Shown: positions 45,945-55,001, counted from the stretch's first letter. The stretch is DNA of 64,000 nt from an uncultured Flavobacteriaceae bacterium (GCA_947494565.1 CANLVG010000005.1:124001-188000); one strand, 5' to 3'. Notes: a model not told the origin generated them from the sequence alone. Numbers and translations are program-made.

Positions 45945-46608
45945 GAACGGTTTAGTTTATTTGGTGGCGGTACTTGTTGCCGTCACCTTTTTGATACATA
46001 TGTTCCTTCCTATTACACCCAGTGGATTACAGGGTGTTAAACAGGAAAAAAATGCCAAATCCGATGAAATAGACTCCTACATTGAGGAAGCATTGAAAAA
46101 TGACGTCTCATATTTACAACTTCAAAAGGAGTACGATTTGATTAAAGATCGATATTCCAAACAAAAACTTGACTTCTACGTTAGCGGTTTCCCTTCTTGG
46201 CACAAATTCACATGGCATTTCGGAGTCGGACTAATTATTGTTGTCATGTCGGTCTATGTCCTGACGACAGTAAATTTATATAGCGGTGCTCGCAAAAAGT
46301 CGATAGCCTTCATGGCTTTTCTTTTTCTCACCTGTGGGGGTTACTATATGGCGTGGATCTTTTTTCCGTATGACGACCTTCCCCACAAAATATACTTTCC
46401 GTTATTAGTGTTCATGGCCCTGCTAGGAGCAACTAGCGCAATGTTCATCAATCGAATAAAATTCATGAGCATTTCCAAACTAAAGGGAATCATTCGCATG
46501 ACAATGGATAGGCTTTTGGACGGCAAAGGCTATGCCCGAAATGAAGGTGAGTATACAAAAAAGATTCTTGAACCCACAATTAAAGATCTGCATGAAAGAA
46601 CTAGATGA
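45868..46608 (+). CDS. Four-TM prophage membrane protein
   Basis: A 246-residue protein with TM segments at about 29-49, 117-137, 145-165 and 175-195, a likely periplasmic helical part between the first two, and a charged C-terminus. The ATG at 45868 lies inside the lipoprotein gene, a 77-nt overlap; alternative starts TTG 45961 or GTG 45964 would remove it but begin within the first TM. No family is recognised. Gene order with a lipoprotein and placement between tRNA and repressor suggest a lysogenic-state envelope function. Confidence 0.65.
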   Translation: MKRTRLTQQEKTATEVQGTKVAETIKNGLVYLVAVLVAVTFLIHMFLPITPSGLQGVKQEKNAKSDEIDSYIEEALKNDVSYLQLQKEYDLIKDRYSKQKLDFYVSGFPSWHKFTWHFGVGLIIVVMSVYVLTTVNLYSGARKKSIAFMAFLFLTCGGYYMAWIFFPYDDLPHKIYFPLLVFMALLGATSAMFINRIKFMSISKLKGIIRMTMDRLLDGKGYARNEGEYTKKILEPTIKDLHERTR

Positions 46609-46762
46609 TCTTCATGGCGAAGGGTTTATTTCTGATCGCTTCAAAAATCAAATGTACGAAGACCTTATTGAAAAGGAAAGGTCTGAAATAGAGTCATTGA
46701 AAGAAGATATAAAGGAAATACGAAATGAAAATGGCCTAGACGCCAGTAGCTTTGCTTTTTGA
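46592..46762 (+). CDS. Short coiled-coil protein
   Basis: A 56-residue protein from ATG 46592, overlapping the membrane-protein gene by 17 bp; an earlier in-frame start would lie deeper in that gene. The sequence DDLHGEGFISDRFKNQMYED is followed by a long charged helix (IEKERSEIESLKEDIKEIRNE). Its last 27 bp overlap the tail of the repressor gene on the other strand. Function unknown. Confidence 0.55.
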   Translation: MKELDDLHGEGFISDRFKNQMYEDLIEKERSEIESLKEDIKEIRNENGLDASSFAF

Positions 46763-47116
46763 TTCTTTTTCGATTTCTAGCATTCGCTTATATGCCATTT
46801 TTTCTACAAATTCTACAAACAAAGGGTCGTTCAAAAGCTCTTTTTGTCTTTTTACCACCGCAATACTAATACTCTTGACGTCCGCCAAATCACTTATCTC
46901 CGTTCCATACATTTGACCCTCTCCAGTTAAAAGCCAGTTACCATTTATATCAGGAAAATGCTTGATTATAGAGGAAAGTAATCCGAACTTAGGTTCGTTT
47001 TTTTTATTTATGATCTTTCCAATAGCTACGCCAGAGTAGTTGGCCAACTCCCCTAAACCCTCTTGTTTAAGGCCTTTAGCCTTCATAACGGCACGTATCC
47101 TATCACCTATGTCCAT
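46736..47116 (-). CDS. XRE-family phage repressor
   Basis: A 126-residue helix-turn-helix protein: IGDRIRAVMKAKGLKQEGLGELANYSGVAIGKIINKKNEP (residues 3-42) is the DNA-binding domain, followed by FPDINGNWLLTGEGQMYG, typical of Bacteroidota prophage repressors. It has no Ser/Lys peptidase domain, so induction would be through an antirepressor or other route rather than RecA-stimulated self-cleavage. It is the only minus-strand gene of the prophage, and is divergent from the early operon. Confidence 0.88.
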   Translation of the reverse strand: MDIGDRIRAVMKAKGLKQEGLGELANYSGVAIGKIINKKNEPKFGLLSSIIKHFPDINGNWLLTGEGQMYGTEISDLADVKSISIAVVKRQKELLNDPLFVEFVEKMAYKRMLEIEKESKSKATGV

Positions 47117-47133
47117 ATATTCAAAATATTAAA

Positions 47134-47186
47134 GTTCAAAAAAAGGAACAAAAGTTTTGAAAGCCTAACTAAAGTTTATATTTTTG
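47134..47186. promoter_or_regulatory. Divergent control region: operator-like repeat and rightward early promoter
   Basis: GTTC (47134-47137) and GAAC (47146-47149) form an inverted repeat with an 8-bp spacer, placed next to the repressor start. The rightward promoter is TTG (47157-47159) and TATTTTTG (47179-47186) with the ideal 19-bp spacing. The repressor is likely to bind here; operator identity is inferred. Confidence 0.6.
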
Positions 47187-47259
47187 TCCTATAACATACT
47201 TCTGTAGTTGCGCAAAGTAACAAAAATTGTGCAAACAGAGTCTTAAAAACCTAGTGAAT

Positions 47260-47481
47260 ATGGACACTCCCCAAACCGAAGACCAGACCAAGGAAAAAAT
47301 TAAAACCGAGTTTGTCAAGGTGGCATACAAGACCGGATATATCAAAAAGCTTGCTTTAATAGTCGACCGCGCCCCGCAGACCATAAGGAAAACATGGTTC
47401 AGCGAAAGTGGATTTTGGAGCATCCCGACCGAATACTATCAAACCATTTTAGATACTCTTGAGCAAGAACCCAAGAAGTAA
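47260..47481 (+). CDS. Small HTH-like early protein, possible Cro
   Basis: A 73-residue protein from ATG 47260, the first gene of the early operon. Residues about 30-62 (YKTGYIKKLALIVDRAPQTIRKTWFSE) look like a helix-turn-helix. Its position opposite the repressor is that of Cro in lambda-type phages. A start 11 codons earlier is possible but would lie closer to the promoter. It touches the next gene by 1 bp. Confidence 0.6.
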   Translation: MDTPQTEDQTKEKIKTEFVKVAYKTGYIKKLALIVDRAPQTIRKTWFSESGFWSIPTEYYQTILDTLEQEPKK

Positions 47482-47954
47482 TGCCAAAGGAAGTTGTGGA
47501 CATAGCGGCTAGGCAAAGGTCTTTGAAGAGGTTCCTTACCTGTTACAATCATCTTGATAAAACAGAACTCATCGAGAAGGCCAAGGAGGAAAAGATATAT
47601 CATGAATCCACAACATCCAAAGAAATCTATGATCTAATAGTCCGGTTTGCTAAGCATAATAAGATAGTGATACATAACAAATCTCCACAGAGAATAAATC
47701 CGGTAAAGCCATTGGAATCCTTTAAAAGGAGATATGAAAAAGTAGAGAAACTGGACAATGAAATCTCCGACATAGAACTAGAGGACCCATTGGAAATTAA
47801 GGAAGAAATGGAATTAAAAAAGCCTCCGCCTCTTATTATCAAACCAAAAAAAGATACCAGGTCCAATTTTGTACGGGAACTGGAACTCGAAGAATCATTA
47901 TTGACGGAAAAACTGAAAGCCATACAAAACCTCTTATCAATCTATAATCATTAA
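47481..47954 (+). CDS. Hypothetical phage protein
   Basis: A 157-residue charged protein, overlapping the previous stop by 1 nt. N-terminal part (about 1-70) is helical and basic, the middle is rich in Glu/Pro (ELEDPLEIKEEMELKKPPPL), and the end is a helix (RELELEESLLTEKLKAIQNLL). No family recognised. It immediately precedes the SMC-like ATPase and could be its partner. Confidence 0.6.
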   Translation: MPKEVVDIAARQRSLKRFLTCYNHLDKTELIEKAKEEKIYHESTTSKEIYDLIVRFAKHNKIVIHNKSPQRINPVKPLESFKRRYEKVEKLDNEISDIELEDPLEIKEEMELKKPPPLIIKPKKDTRSNFVRELELEESLLTEKLKAIQNLLSIYNH

Positions 47955-47958
47955 CAGC

Positions 47959-49983
47959 ATGGGAAAGAACATCGAATTACGTAAGCTAGAACTGTCCAAT
48001 TTCAAGGGCATCAAGCAAAAAACCATTGATTTTAATCATGTGACCAGCATCTTCGGACAGAATGCCGCAGGTAAGACCACCATCATGGATGCATGGACCT
48101 GGTTGCTTTTCGGCACGGACAGCAAGGGCAACAGCGACTCCAATTTCGCTATCAAGACATTGGACGCAAACGGCAAGGTCATACCCAAAATAGAGCACTC
48201 GGTGACCGCTACGCTCGATGTGGACGGTAAGGAGTACAAGGTACAACGGATACTTAAGGAGAAATGGGTAAAGGTCAGGGGCGACCTCGAGACCACTTTC
48301 AAGGGCAATACCACCGATTACTTTTGGAACGAAGTACCAAAATCCAAAGCTGAGTACGAGGGCAAGATATCGGAGCTTATCGACAAGAATATCTTTTCGT
48401 TGTTGTCCGACCCGTTGTTGTTCAATTCGCTCCATTGGGAGAAGCAACGGGCAATCCTTATAGGAATTGCGGGTGAAATCGATAATGCTTCTATTGCCAT
48501 GGGCAACGATGACTATGAGGCACTTTTAAAGAAGCTTGATGACAAGGACCTTGAGGAATACAAAAAGGAGCTGGCCTCAAAGCGTAAAAAATTGAACGAC
48601 GCCATCAGGGATATTCCCAGCCGTATCGACGAGGTGACCAATAACAAACCGGAAGCACTGGATTTCGGGGCGTTGGAAAAGGAGAAAAGCGAACTGCTAG
48701 AAAAAATCGAGAAGTTGGACGGAGAGATCCAAGACCGTAACAAGGCCAATGAATCCGCAAATGCCGAGCGACAGAAAAAATCCGATAGGGTATTCGAACT
48801 CAAGACCCGCAACCAGAACATCGAGTTCGAGATCAAACGTAATATCAACGCCGAGGCCTCCAAGGAGTCCGACCCTACGGAGAGTATAAGGATCAATCTC
48901 GGAAATGCCAAGGACAATCTTGAACGTTATGAGCGCGGGGTCCAAAAACTGGAAAGCGAGGTCAGCGATTATAAGCTGGAAATCGAGACCACGGAAAAGG
49001 AAATCGTCGAGAAGCGAAAGGAGTGGGAGGATGAAAACGCCAAGGAACTGATATTCGATGCGGGAAGCTTCAAGTGCCCTAGCTGTAAAAGACCGTTGGA
49101 AGCCGATGATATAGAGACTGAAAAAGAGCGCATGACAATCGATTTCAGGACCGATAAGCAAAAGAGTCTCGAGCTGATCAATAAGCAGGGCGCCAATCTT
49201 GCCGATCGAAAAAAACAACTGGAAACGTCCCTTGAATCTATAAGCAAAAGGATTTCCGAAGGCCGTGTTAAAGTTCAAGAGACAAAGGAAGCCGTAACCA
49301 AGCTGGAAACTGAATTAGCCGAATTGGAATCAAATAAGAATTCCCAACAAAAATCGGAACTGACACCGGATTTGAAGTTCAAATCCGAATTGGAATCAAA
49401 TAAGGAATACCAAGCCAATATACAGGTAATCAAAAACCTTGAAACGGACTTGGAAGGCGGTACCGGTTTCGACGCCTCCGATTTGACCGTACAAAGAAAC
49501 CATCTGAATAACGAGCTCTACGCAATAGATGGACAGCTCAGGAAAAAAGAGGAAATCGAAAAAGCGGACACACGTATCATCGAATTGGGCGAGGAAGAAA
49601 AGAAGTACGCCCAACAAATCGCGGATATCGAAAAAGAGCAGTTCATCGCACAGGAATTTACCATTTCCAAGGTCAACATGATCGAAACCAAAGTGAATGC
49701 GCTTTTCCCCGTTACCAAGTTCAAGATGTTCGAATTACAGGTCAACGGGGCACAGGTTCCGACTTGTATAGCCACCTATAAAGGTGTTGGCTTTAAGGAC
49801 CTGAATACGGCCGGACAGATACACTGTGGCATCGAGATAATCAATACCCTGTGCAAGCATTACGGTATCCGAGTTCCCGTATTTATAGACAACTCCGAAA
49901 GTATCGTGGAAACACCGAGTACCGACAGCCAACTGATTCGATTGGTAGTGAGCGAGAACCATAAAGAACTTAAGGTGGTATGA
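47959..49983 (+). CDS. SMC/Rad50-like phage ATPase
   Basis: A 674-residue ABC-type ATPase with Walker A GQNAAGKT (33-40), long coiled coils (about 215-360 and 390-560) around a zinc-hook CPSCKRPL near residue 373, and a C-terminal lobe with signature-like LNTAGQIHCGIEI and Walker B VFIDNSESI. The Asn after the Asp replaces the usual catalytic Glu; similar VDNxES forms occur in phage ATPases of this type. It probably works in phage DNA recombination or repair, fitting the RecT downstream. It overlaps the next gene by 4 bp. Confidence 0.85.
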   Translation: MGKNIELRKLELSNFKGIKQKTIDFNHVTSIFGQNAAGKTTIMDAWTWLLFGTDSKGNSDSNFAIKTLDANGKVIPKIEHSVTATLDVDGKEYKVQRILKEKWVKVRGDLETTFKGNTTDYFWNEVPKSKAEYEGKISELIDKNIFSLLSDPLLFNSLHWEKQRAILIGIAGEIDNASIAMGNDDYEALLKKLDDKDLEEYKKELASKRKKLNDAIRDIPSRIDEVTNNKPEALDFGALEKEKSELLEKIEKLDGEIQDRNKANESANAERQKKSDRVFELKTRNQNIEFEIKRNINAEASKESDPTESIRINLGNAKDNLERYERGVQKLESEVSDYKLEIETTEKEIVEKRKEWEDENAKELIFDAGSFKCPSCKRPLEADDIETEKERMTIDFRTDKQKSLELINKQGANLADRKKQLETSLESISKRISEGRVKVQETKEAVTKLETELAELESNKNSQQKSELTPDLKFKSELESNKEYQANIQVIKNLETDLEGGTGFDASDLTVQRNHLNNELYAIDGQLRKKEEIEKADTRIIELGEEEKKYAQQIADIEKEQFIAQEFTISKVNMIETKVNALFPVTKFKMFELQVNGAQVPTCIATYKGVGFKDLNTAGQIHCGIEIINTLCKHYGIRVPVFIDNSESIVETPSTDSQLIRLVVSENHKELKVV

Positions 49984-50357
49984 AAAAGACGATAAAGGAT
50001 TTGAGAATTGGAGATACGGTCTTTATGTTCTGTCATTGCGAGCCGACAAAAGAACTAAGGGTCGTAGGAATTAGCGAAAGAAAGCTGGAGGTCAAACACG
50101 CCACGGGATATCCACGTTTGAGTTTCGAAATGACTCCAGAGGATTTTTCTAGATGGACTTTTAAATCTACAGAAAAATACCCTGAAACAGTGTATTTGGA
50201 AAAGTTGGATGCCTTGAAAGCACGACAAAAGTCTTTAGACGCTAGACTTATTTCCGTGTTCCGCGCTCAAACCGATTTCTTAAAGTCCCTTCAGGAACTT
50301 AATGACAAAATCAGAAAGAACGATTTTCAAATATTAGAGGAAACCAAGAAAAAATGA
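49980..50357 (+). CDS. Hypothetical phage protein
   Basis: A 125-residue protein coupled (ATGA) to the ATPase. An N-terminal beta-rich part (LRIGDTVFMFCHCEPTKELR, LEVKHATGYPRLSFEM) is followed by a long C-terminal helix from about residue 78. The first part could be a small beta barrel. No family is recognised. Confidence 0.6.
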   Translation: MKKTIKDLRIGDTVFMFCHCEPTKELRVVGISERKLEVKHATGYPRLSFEMTPEDFSRWTFKSTEKYPETVYLEKLDALKARQKSLDARLISVFRAQTDFLKSLQELNDKIRKNDFQILEETKKK

Positions 50358-50509
50358 GACCCTATATCGGTTACATACCGGTCTTAGGATGTTGTAAACC
50401 AGAAATCGGTCATACAGGGTTTTACCTCTGCAAAACCCATGGATACAAACACACGGATTACAAACCTGAAGGGGAACAATTGAAATTAGAGCTAAATCTA
50501 GCCAATTAA
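50354..50509 (+). CDS. Short phage protein with cysteine/histidine cluster
   Basis: A 51-residue ORF, ATG overlapping the previous stop by 4 bp, stop TAA at 50507-50509. The sequence MRPYIGYIPVLGCCKPEIGH is followed by GFYLCKTHGYKH. Cysteines and histidines (C13, C14, H20, C26, H29, H33) may bind zinc. No family is recognised; coupling supports it. Confidence 0.6.
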   Translation: MRPYIGYIPVLGCCKPEIGHTGFYLCKTHGYKHTDYKPEGEQLKLELNLAN

Positions 50510-50520
50510 CAAATTAAAGT

Positions 50521-52311
50521 ATGATAGATTTTTTTACAGAGCTTGACACCACTCGTTTAATTGAATACATCAAGCAAAACCATGATCCAAATAAACCATT
50601 GGTACTTGTTGTTGATTTGTTTTGCGGATGCGGTGGTGTTACCGAAGGGTTTTTAAATTCAGAAAAAAACCTATTCGTTGTGGCATGCGTCAACCATGAC
50701 GAATATGCCATAAAGTCTCATCACGCAAACCATCCATATTGTATTCATTACACTGAAGACATTCGTGATTGGGCCTTAATTAAAAAGATAGATACTCTTT
50801 TTAAAGCGCTCAGAACCGCTTTTCCTGATGCCGTTGTCATATTACATGGAAGCCTAGAATGTATTCATTTCAGCAAGGCCAAAGGAGGAATGCCTAGGGA
50901 TGCTGATTCAAGAACGCTTGGAAACCACCTTTACAAATACCTGGTAATTGAACCCGATTACATAACTATCGAAAATGTTGATGAGTTCAGAACATGGGGG
51001 CCAATGGCACAGGTACAGAAAAAGGGGAAATGGAAAGCCAGTTACAAAAAATCAAAAAGAAAAATCGTTTGGCTCGATAAATCCTATGAATCGAATCCGT
51101 TGTATTATAAAAGCAATGGACTAATTCCTTGGGATATGCCCATACCGGAACGCAAAGGTGAAGATTATGAGAAGTGGATTAAGAGCTTTGAAAACAAAGG
51201 ATACAGATATGACAACAAATCTCTAAATGCTGCCGATTTTGGCGCATACACAAACCGAAAAAGGTACTTTGGTGTTTTTGCCAAAAATGGATTTCCCATT
51301 GAATTTCCATTGCCGACTCATATCTCTAGAAAAAAATTATCACAAAACCCAAACCTTAAACAACACAAGGCTGTACGGGAAGTGCTCGACCTTGAAAACG
51401 AGGGTAGGTCTATTTTTGGTCTGAGCAAAAATGGAAAGCCATACTGTAAAGCTACATTTGGAAGGGTTTACCATGGTTTGATCAAATCCTGGAAGGAAGG
51501 TTGGTTCATGATCAGATACAATGGCGGAGATCTTCGGGACAAGAACAAGTCTATTGAAGAACCACTTGGTACCATTTTGACAAATAACACACATAGCCTA
51601 GTTAAACCTATATTTCTCACAAGTTATTATGGTGCCTCCAAAAATGGAAATGGAGTTCATTCCTTGGACAAACCTTGTAACACTATTACTACTAAGGACA
51701 GGTTCGCACTACATCATTTACAGTACGCGTACGGTAATGCGATGTACTCATCTGTTCAAGATGTTGCAGGACCAATAACCACCAACCCGAAACACGAACT
51801 CGTAACTCAGTATTTACAGTACGACTATACCAATGGAGGCAAGGGAAACCATTCAAGTGTTGATTATCCTGCCGGTTCAATAACCGCGCTACCAAAACAC
51901 AAGCTTATCACTGCAAAATGGCTGTACGATACTCAGTTTGATAGAAAAGGAATGTCAATAGACCGTCCTTCTCCAACAATAATTGCAAGTCAGGACAAGA
52001 AGCCGCTTTATATAGCCTCGGCCACCAACAATAACAAAATTGACAACTCAGTATGGAGGGAAGATGATGATTTTATTGTAATGCTCTTAAGGACATTTAT
52101 GAGACAACACAATATAACAGACATCAAAATAAGGTCATTGGAAATAGACGAGTTATTGCGTATACAAGGATTTCCAGAGGACTATGTACTAAAAGGCGGT
52201 AAAACCAGAAGCATGAGATATATCGGAAATAGTGTGTGTCCTCCAATGGCCGAAGCTTTAGGGAAAGCTATTTATAGCGGAATCAAAAAACATATAGGAA
52301 AAGCTGCATGA
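50521..52311 (+). CDS. DNA (cytosine-5) methyltransferase, phage type with repeats
   Basis: A 596-residue C5 methyltransferase. Motif I DLFCGCGG (32-39); motif IV is SLECIHFSKAKGG (111-123), with Glu in place of the usual Pro before catalytic C114; motif VI is ITIENVDEF (149-157). The target-recognition half holds about five repeats of the form S-[IV]-x-x-P-x-x-T/S-I-[TI]-T, spaced around 35-40 residues. The C-terminus has the conserved LLRIQGFPEDYVL and RYIGNSVCPPMAEAL. It probably methylates phage DNA against host restriction. Confidence 0.88.
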   Translation: MIDFFTELDTTRLIEYIKQNHDPNKPLVLVVDLFCGCGGVTEGFLNSEKNLFVVACVNHDEYAIKSHHANHPYCIHYTEDIRDWALIKKIDTLFKALRTAFPDAVVILHGSLECIHFSKAKGGMPRDADSRTLGNHLYKYLVIEPDYITIENVDEFRTWGPMAQVQKKGKWKASYKKSKRKIVWLDKSYESNPLYYKSNGLIPWDMPIPERKGEDYEKWIKSFENKGYRYDNKSLNAADFGAYTNRKRYFGVFAKNGFPIEFPLPTHISRKKLSQNPNLKQHKAVREVLDLENEGRSIFGLSKNGKPYCKATFGRVYHGLIKSWKEGWFMIRYNGGDLRDKNKSIEEPLGTILTNNTHSLVKPIFLTSYYGASKNGNGVHSLDKPCNTITTKDRFALHHLQYAYGNAMYSSVQDVAGPITTNPKHELVTQYLQYDYTNGGKGNHSSVDYPAGSITALPKHKLITAKWLYDTQFDRKGMSIDRPSPTIIASQDKKPLYIASATNNNKIDNSVWREDDDFIVMLLRTFMRQHNITDIKIRSLEIDELLRIQGFPEDYVLKGGKTRSMRYIGNSVCPPMAEALGKAIYSGIKKHIGKAA

Positions 52312-52493
52312 ATATGACAACATTTTACATCATTTTAGAAATTATTTCCGCCGCTGGAGTCACTTACATGGCTATCCAGCTTGACAAATGGCTCAATGAA
52401 GATAACTCAGAAGATGAGGAAATTTCCATGACCAAAGAGGTAAGAAGAAAGTTTCCCCAGACTATTGATTGGAATAAATTCAATGAACTATGA
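52308..52493 (+). CDS. Small one-TM protein
   Basis: A 61-residue protein starting ATGA over the methyltransferase stop. A TM helix at about 4-23 (TTFYIILEIISAAGVTYMAI) is followed by a charged acidic tail (NEDNSEDEEISMTKEVRRK). No family is recognised. It overlaps the next gene by 4 bp. Confidence 0.6.
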   Translation: MNMTTFYIILEIISAAGVTYMAIQLDKWLNEDNSEDEEISMTKEVRRKFPQTIDWNKFNEL

Positions 52494-52894
52494 AATCACT
52501 GGAACAACAGATTGGCGGTAAGTGTATCCATTTTAATGGATTGGTCAATAAAAAATGTGATAAAGGCATAACGTACCAAGACGTTAAAGAGCCCGAAGTA
52601 AAACCATTTTTATTTCCCTGTTTAAAAGGTGAGTTGAGAAACGGAGGTAGTTGTGAACTCTGTGAATTTCCTTCTAAAGAAGAAGTCGACAAGCAAGTCA
52701 AAGAAATCAACGAGAGACAAAAGGCTACAATTGGCAACCTTGTATCAGTTAAACAACATTATGCAAAGACCAAAGAAACATCCGGTGTTTTGAAGTGTCA
52801 GGGATGTGGAGGTGAACTACACTACGCGGTCGCAAAAATAAACGGCCATACTAGAGCTACCTGTAAAGGTTGTGAAATGGGCTGGATCGAGTAA
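52490..52894 (+). CDS. Zinc-ribbon phage protein
   Basis: A 134-residue protein with an N-terminal KCIHFNGLVNKKC and FPCLKGE...CELCEF cysteine set typical of a small phage family. A C-terminal zinc ribbon follows: LKCQGCGGELHY (near 100-110) and TCKGCEMGW (near 124-132). Function unknown. It is coupled to the previous gene. Confidence 0.7.
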   Translation: MKSLEQQIGGKCIHFNGLVNKKCDKGITYQDVKEPEVKPFLFPCLKGELRNGGSCELCEFPSKEEVDKQVKEINERQKATIGNLVSVKQHYAKTKETSGVLKCQGCGGELHYAVAKINGHTRATCKGCEMGWIE

Positions 52895-52923
52895 TCAACA
52901 ATAATTAAATCCAAATAAATATC

Positions 52924-53970
52924 ATGAGCACAGCAACAGAGAAGAAAGCTACCACCACCGCAGCGGTAGCAAAAAAGAAAAGTGCGGGAATTTCGAAAGT
53001 TAGCGCTTCACCTGCAGAGCGATTTACCGCCAAGGTAATGTCATTGTTCCCAAGTGGTGGCGACCAAAAAATCGAACTTACCACCCTCCAGAGAAAACTG
53101 ATCAACAACTACTTCATCAAGCTTGATGGGGTTTTGGCCGAGAGCGAGGTCAAACGCTTGAAAAAATCGGAGCAGTATCGCGATGCATTGGAATATAAAT
53201 GGGACAATGTGAATATGAACAAACTGGCCCAAGATGTCATCGCGTTCAGTGAGATTGGATTAGACCCCTTGCAACCTAATCATATCAATCCCATTCCCTA
53301 TAAAAACGGTAAGACCAATAAGTTCGATATCACTTTCATACCTGGCTACAATGGTATCGAAATCAAAGCGGTAAGGTATGGCCTGAATTCTCCGGACAAA
53401 GCCGTGATCGAGCTGGTATTCGCAAATGATGAATTCCGTGTAATCAAAAAGGATGCTGAGAACGATGTTGAAAATTATCACTTCGATGTCACCAATCCTT
53501 TTGATAGGGGTGAACTGATCGGAGGATTTTACTATCACGTCTATAGTTCCGAGCCTACACGGAACAAACTTGTTGTGATGAACAAAAAAGAAATAGAAAA
53601 GCGTAAGCCAAAGTACGCTAGTGCCGAGTTCTGGGGCGGTGAGAAGGATAAATGGGAGAATGGAAAAAAGGTTGGTACCGAAAAAATCGATGGATGGTAC
53701 GAGCGTATGTGCTGGAAAACCATAAAAAGAGCTTGCTGGAACGACGTGAACATCGATCCCGAAAAAATCGATGAGCACCTTCAACGGATGCTGCTAAATG
53801 AAAAAGAAGCTGTTTCAAATAGGGTGGAGAAGGAAATCAGCGAAAATGCCAACGGCGACGTAGTAGATATCGATTTCGATGAAGTCAAGGAAGAACCTAA
53901 AGCCATTGACGCCCCAAAGGACGAACCAAAGGCAGATTCGAAGCCAGGTGAACCCAAAATGATGTTTTAA
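52924..53970 (+). CDS. Phage recombinase RecT
   Basis: A 348-residue RecT-family single-strand annealing protein. After a Lys/Ala-rich N-terminus the core has the family segments INPIPYKNGK, GYNGIEIKAVRYG and GGFYYHVYSSEP, then KRACWNDVN. A long acidic/proline tail ends the protein. It anneals DNA strands during phage recombination. The next gene encodes an MBL hydrolase instead of the usual RecE/YqaJ exonuclease. Confidence 0.92.
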   Translation: MSTATEKKATTTAAVAKKKSAGISKVSASPAERFTAKVMSLFPSGGDQKIELTTLQRKLINNYFIKLDGVLAESEVKRLKKSEQYRDALEYKWDNVNMNKLAQDVIAFSEIGLDPLQPNHINPIPYKNGKTNKFDITFIPGYNGIEIKAVRYGLNSPDKAVIELVFANDEFRVIKKDAENDVENYHFDVTNPFDRGELIGGFYYHVYSSEPTRNKLVVMNKKEIEKRKPKYASAEFWGGEKDKWENGKKVGTEKIDGWYERMCWKTIKRACWNDVNIDPEKIDEHLQRMLLNEKEAVSNRVEKEISENANGDVVDIDFDEVKEEPKAIDAPKDEPKADSKPGEPKMMF

Positions 53971-53979
53971 AACTTGACA

Positions 53980-54714
53980 ATGAAACTAAAAGTGCTCGGT
54001 TCCGGAAGTTCAGGAAATTCGTATCTGCTGACAGATTCGGATAACAACATGCTATTGGTGGAATGTGGAGTTCATCCAGTAGAGATTAAAAAGGCTATTG
54101 ATTTCGACCTAAGCAATGTTAGCGGTGTACTTGTCACACACGGCCACCAGGACCATTGTAGGGCCATTAATCATTTGGCCGCTTCCGGACTCAGCATTTA
54201 TGCTTCCAAGGGAACTTTGGAAGAGACCAATATGATACAGCATCATAGATCGGTAGTGATGAAGCCAAGTGAGCAACATTATATAGGTCCATATATCGTA
54301 AAGGGATTCGAGATTATTCATGATACCAAAGAACCTTTTGGCTTTTTGATACATCATTCGGAATCCGGAAATATAGTGTTCCTTACCGATACGGTTTACT
54401 CGAAGTTCCGTTTCTACAATATCAAACATTGGATCGTCGAAGCAAATTACGATCAGGAAATAATCGATACCAATCCGAATGGAAACACATTCGTCCGCGA
54501 CCGTGTGCTGCAAAGCCATATGTCAATACAGACACTTGAAAAGATGCTTGCCGCAAATGACCTCAGCCAAACCCGAACAATAGTACTGACGCATTTGTCG
54601 GACACCAACTCCAATCAGTATACCGCCAAGGAAAGAATTCGGAATCGTTTTTCAAAAGAAACGCATATAGCGACCAAAGACTTAGAAATATCACTCAATA
54701 AAACCCCTTTTTGA
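53980..54714 (+). CDS. MBL-fold metallo-hydrolase next to RecT
   Basis: A 244-residue metallo-beta-lactamase-fold protein starting KVLGSGSSGNSYLL with the metal motif HGHQDH (H54, H56, D58, H59) and VFLTDTVYS later. It has the layout of MBL proteins encoded beside RecT in many phages, where the enzyme is a candidate nuclease. The ATG at 53980 lies 9 bp after RecT; a TTG two codons before is also in frame. The pairing suggests the recombination module RecT + MBL nuclease. Confidence 0.85.
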   Translation: MKLKVLGSGSSGNSYLLTDSDNNMLLVECGVHPVEIKKAIDFDLSNVSGVLVTHGHQDHCRAINHLAASGLSIYASKGTLEETNMIQHHRSVVMKPSEQHYIGPYIVKGFEIIHDTKEPFGFLIHHSESGNIVFLTDTVYSKFRFYNIKHWIVEANYDQEIIDTNPNGNTFVRDRVLQSHMSIQTLEKMLAANDLSQTRTIVLTHLSDTNSNQYTAKERIRNRFSKETHIATKDLEISLNKTPF

Positions 54715-54715
54715 A

Positions 54716-54985
54716 ATGGACAAACTCAAAGCTTCGGATGTCATCAAGATAGATGACGAATTTATAGAACAAGTTGCCGATAAACTGAGGGCCAAGGCCC
54801 CGGAAGTCGTGTACACTTTAAAGGAACTGGCCAAAATGCCGGGCATTAAGGTCAATGAAGCCACATTACGCACGCACGCCAAGAACTATGCAGCCGGTGA
54901 GACCCACAAGCGTCATTTGGTGGCCACCAAGAAAGGAAAGTCCTGGTACGTAAAGGAAAAGGACCTTGAAAAGTATTTAAAATAA
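54716..54985 (+). CDS. Small phage DNA-binding-like protein
   Basis: An 89-residue protein, 1 bp after the MBL gene. It is rich in Lys and has a middle helix set YTLKELAKMPGIKVNEATLRTHAKNYA, possibly a helix-turn-helix, then KGKSWYVKEKDLEKYLK, as in excisionase/MerR-like small proteins. No named family is certain. Confidence 0.6.
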   Translation: MDKLKASDVIKIDDEFIEQVADKLRAKAPEVVYTLKELAKMPGIKVNEATLRTHAKNYAAGETHKRHLVATKKGKSWYVKEKDLEKYLK

Positions 54986-55001
54986 CCCAAACCCAAATAT
55001 C

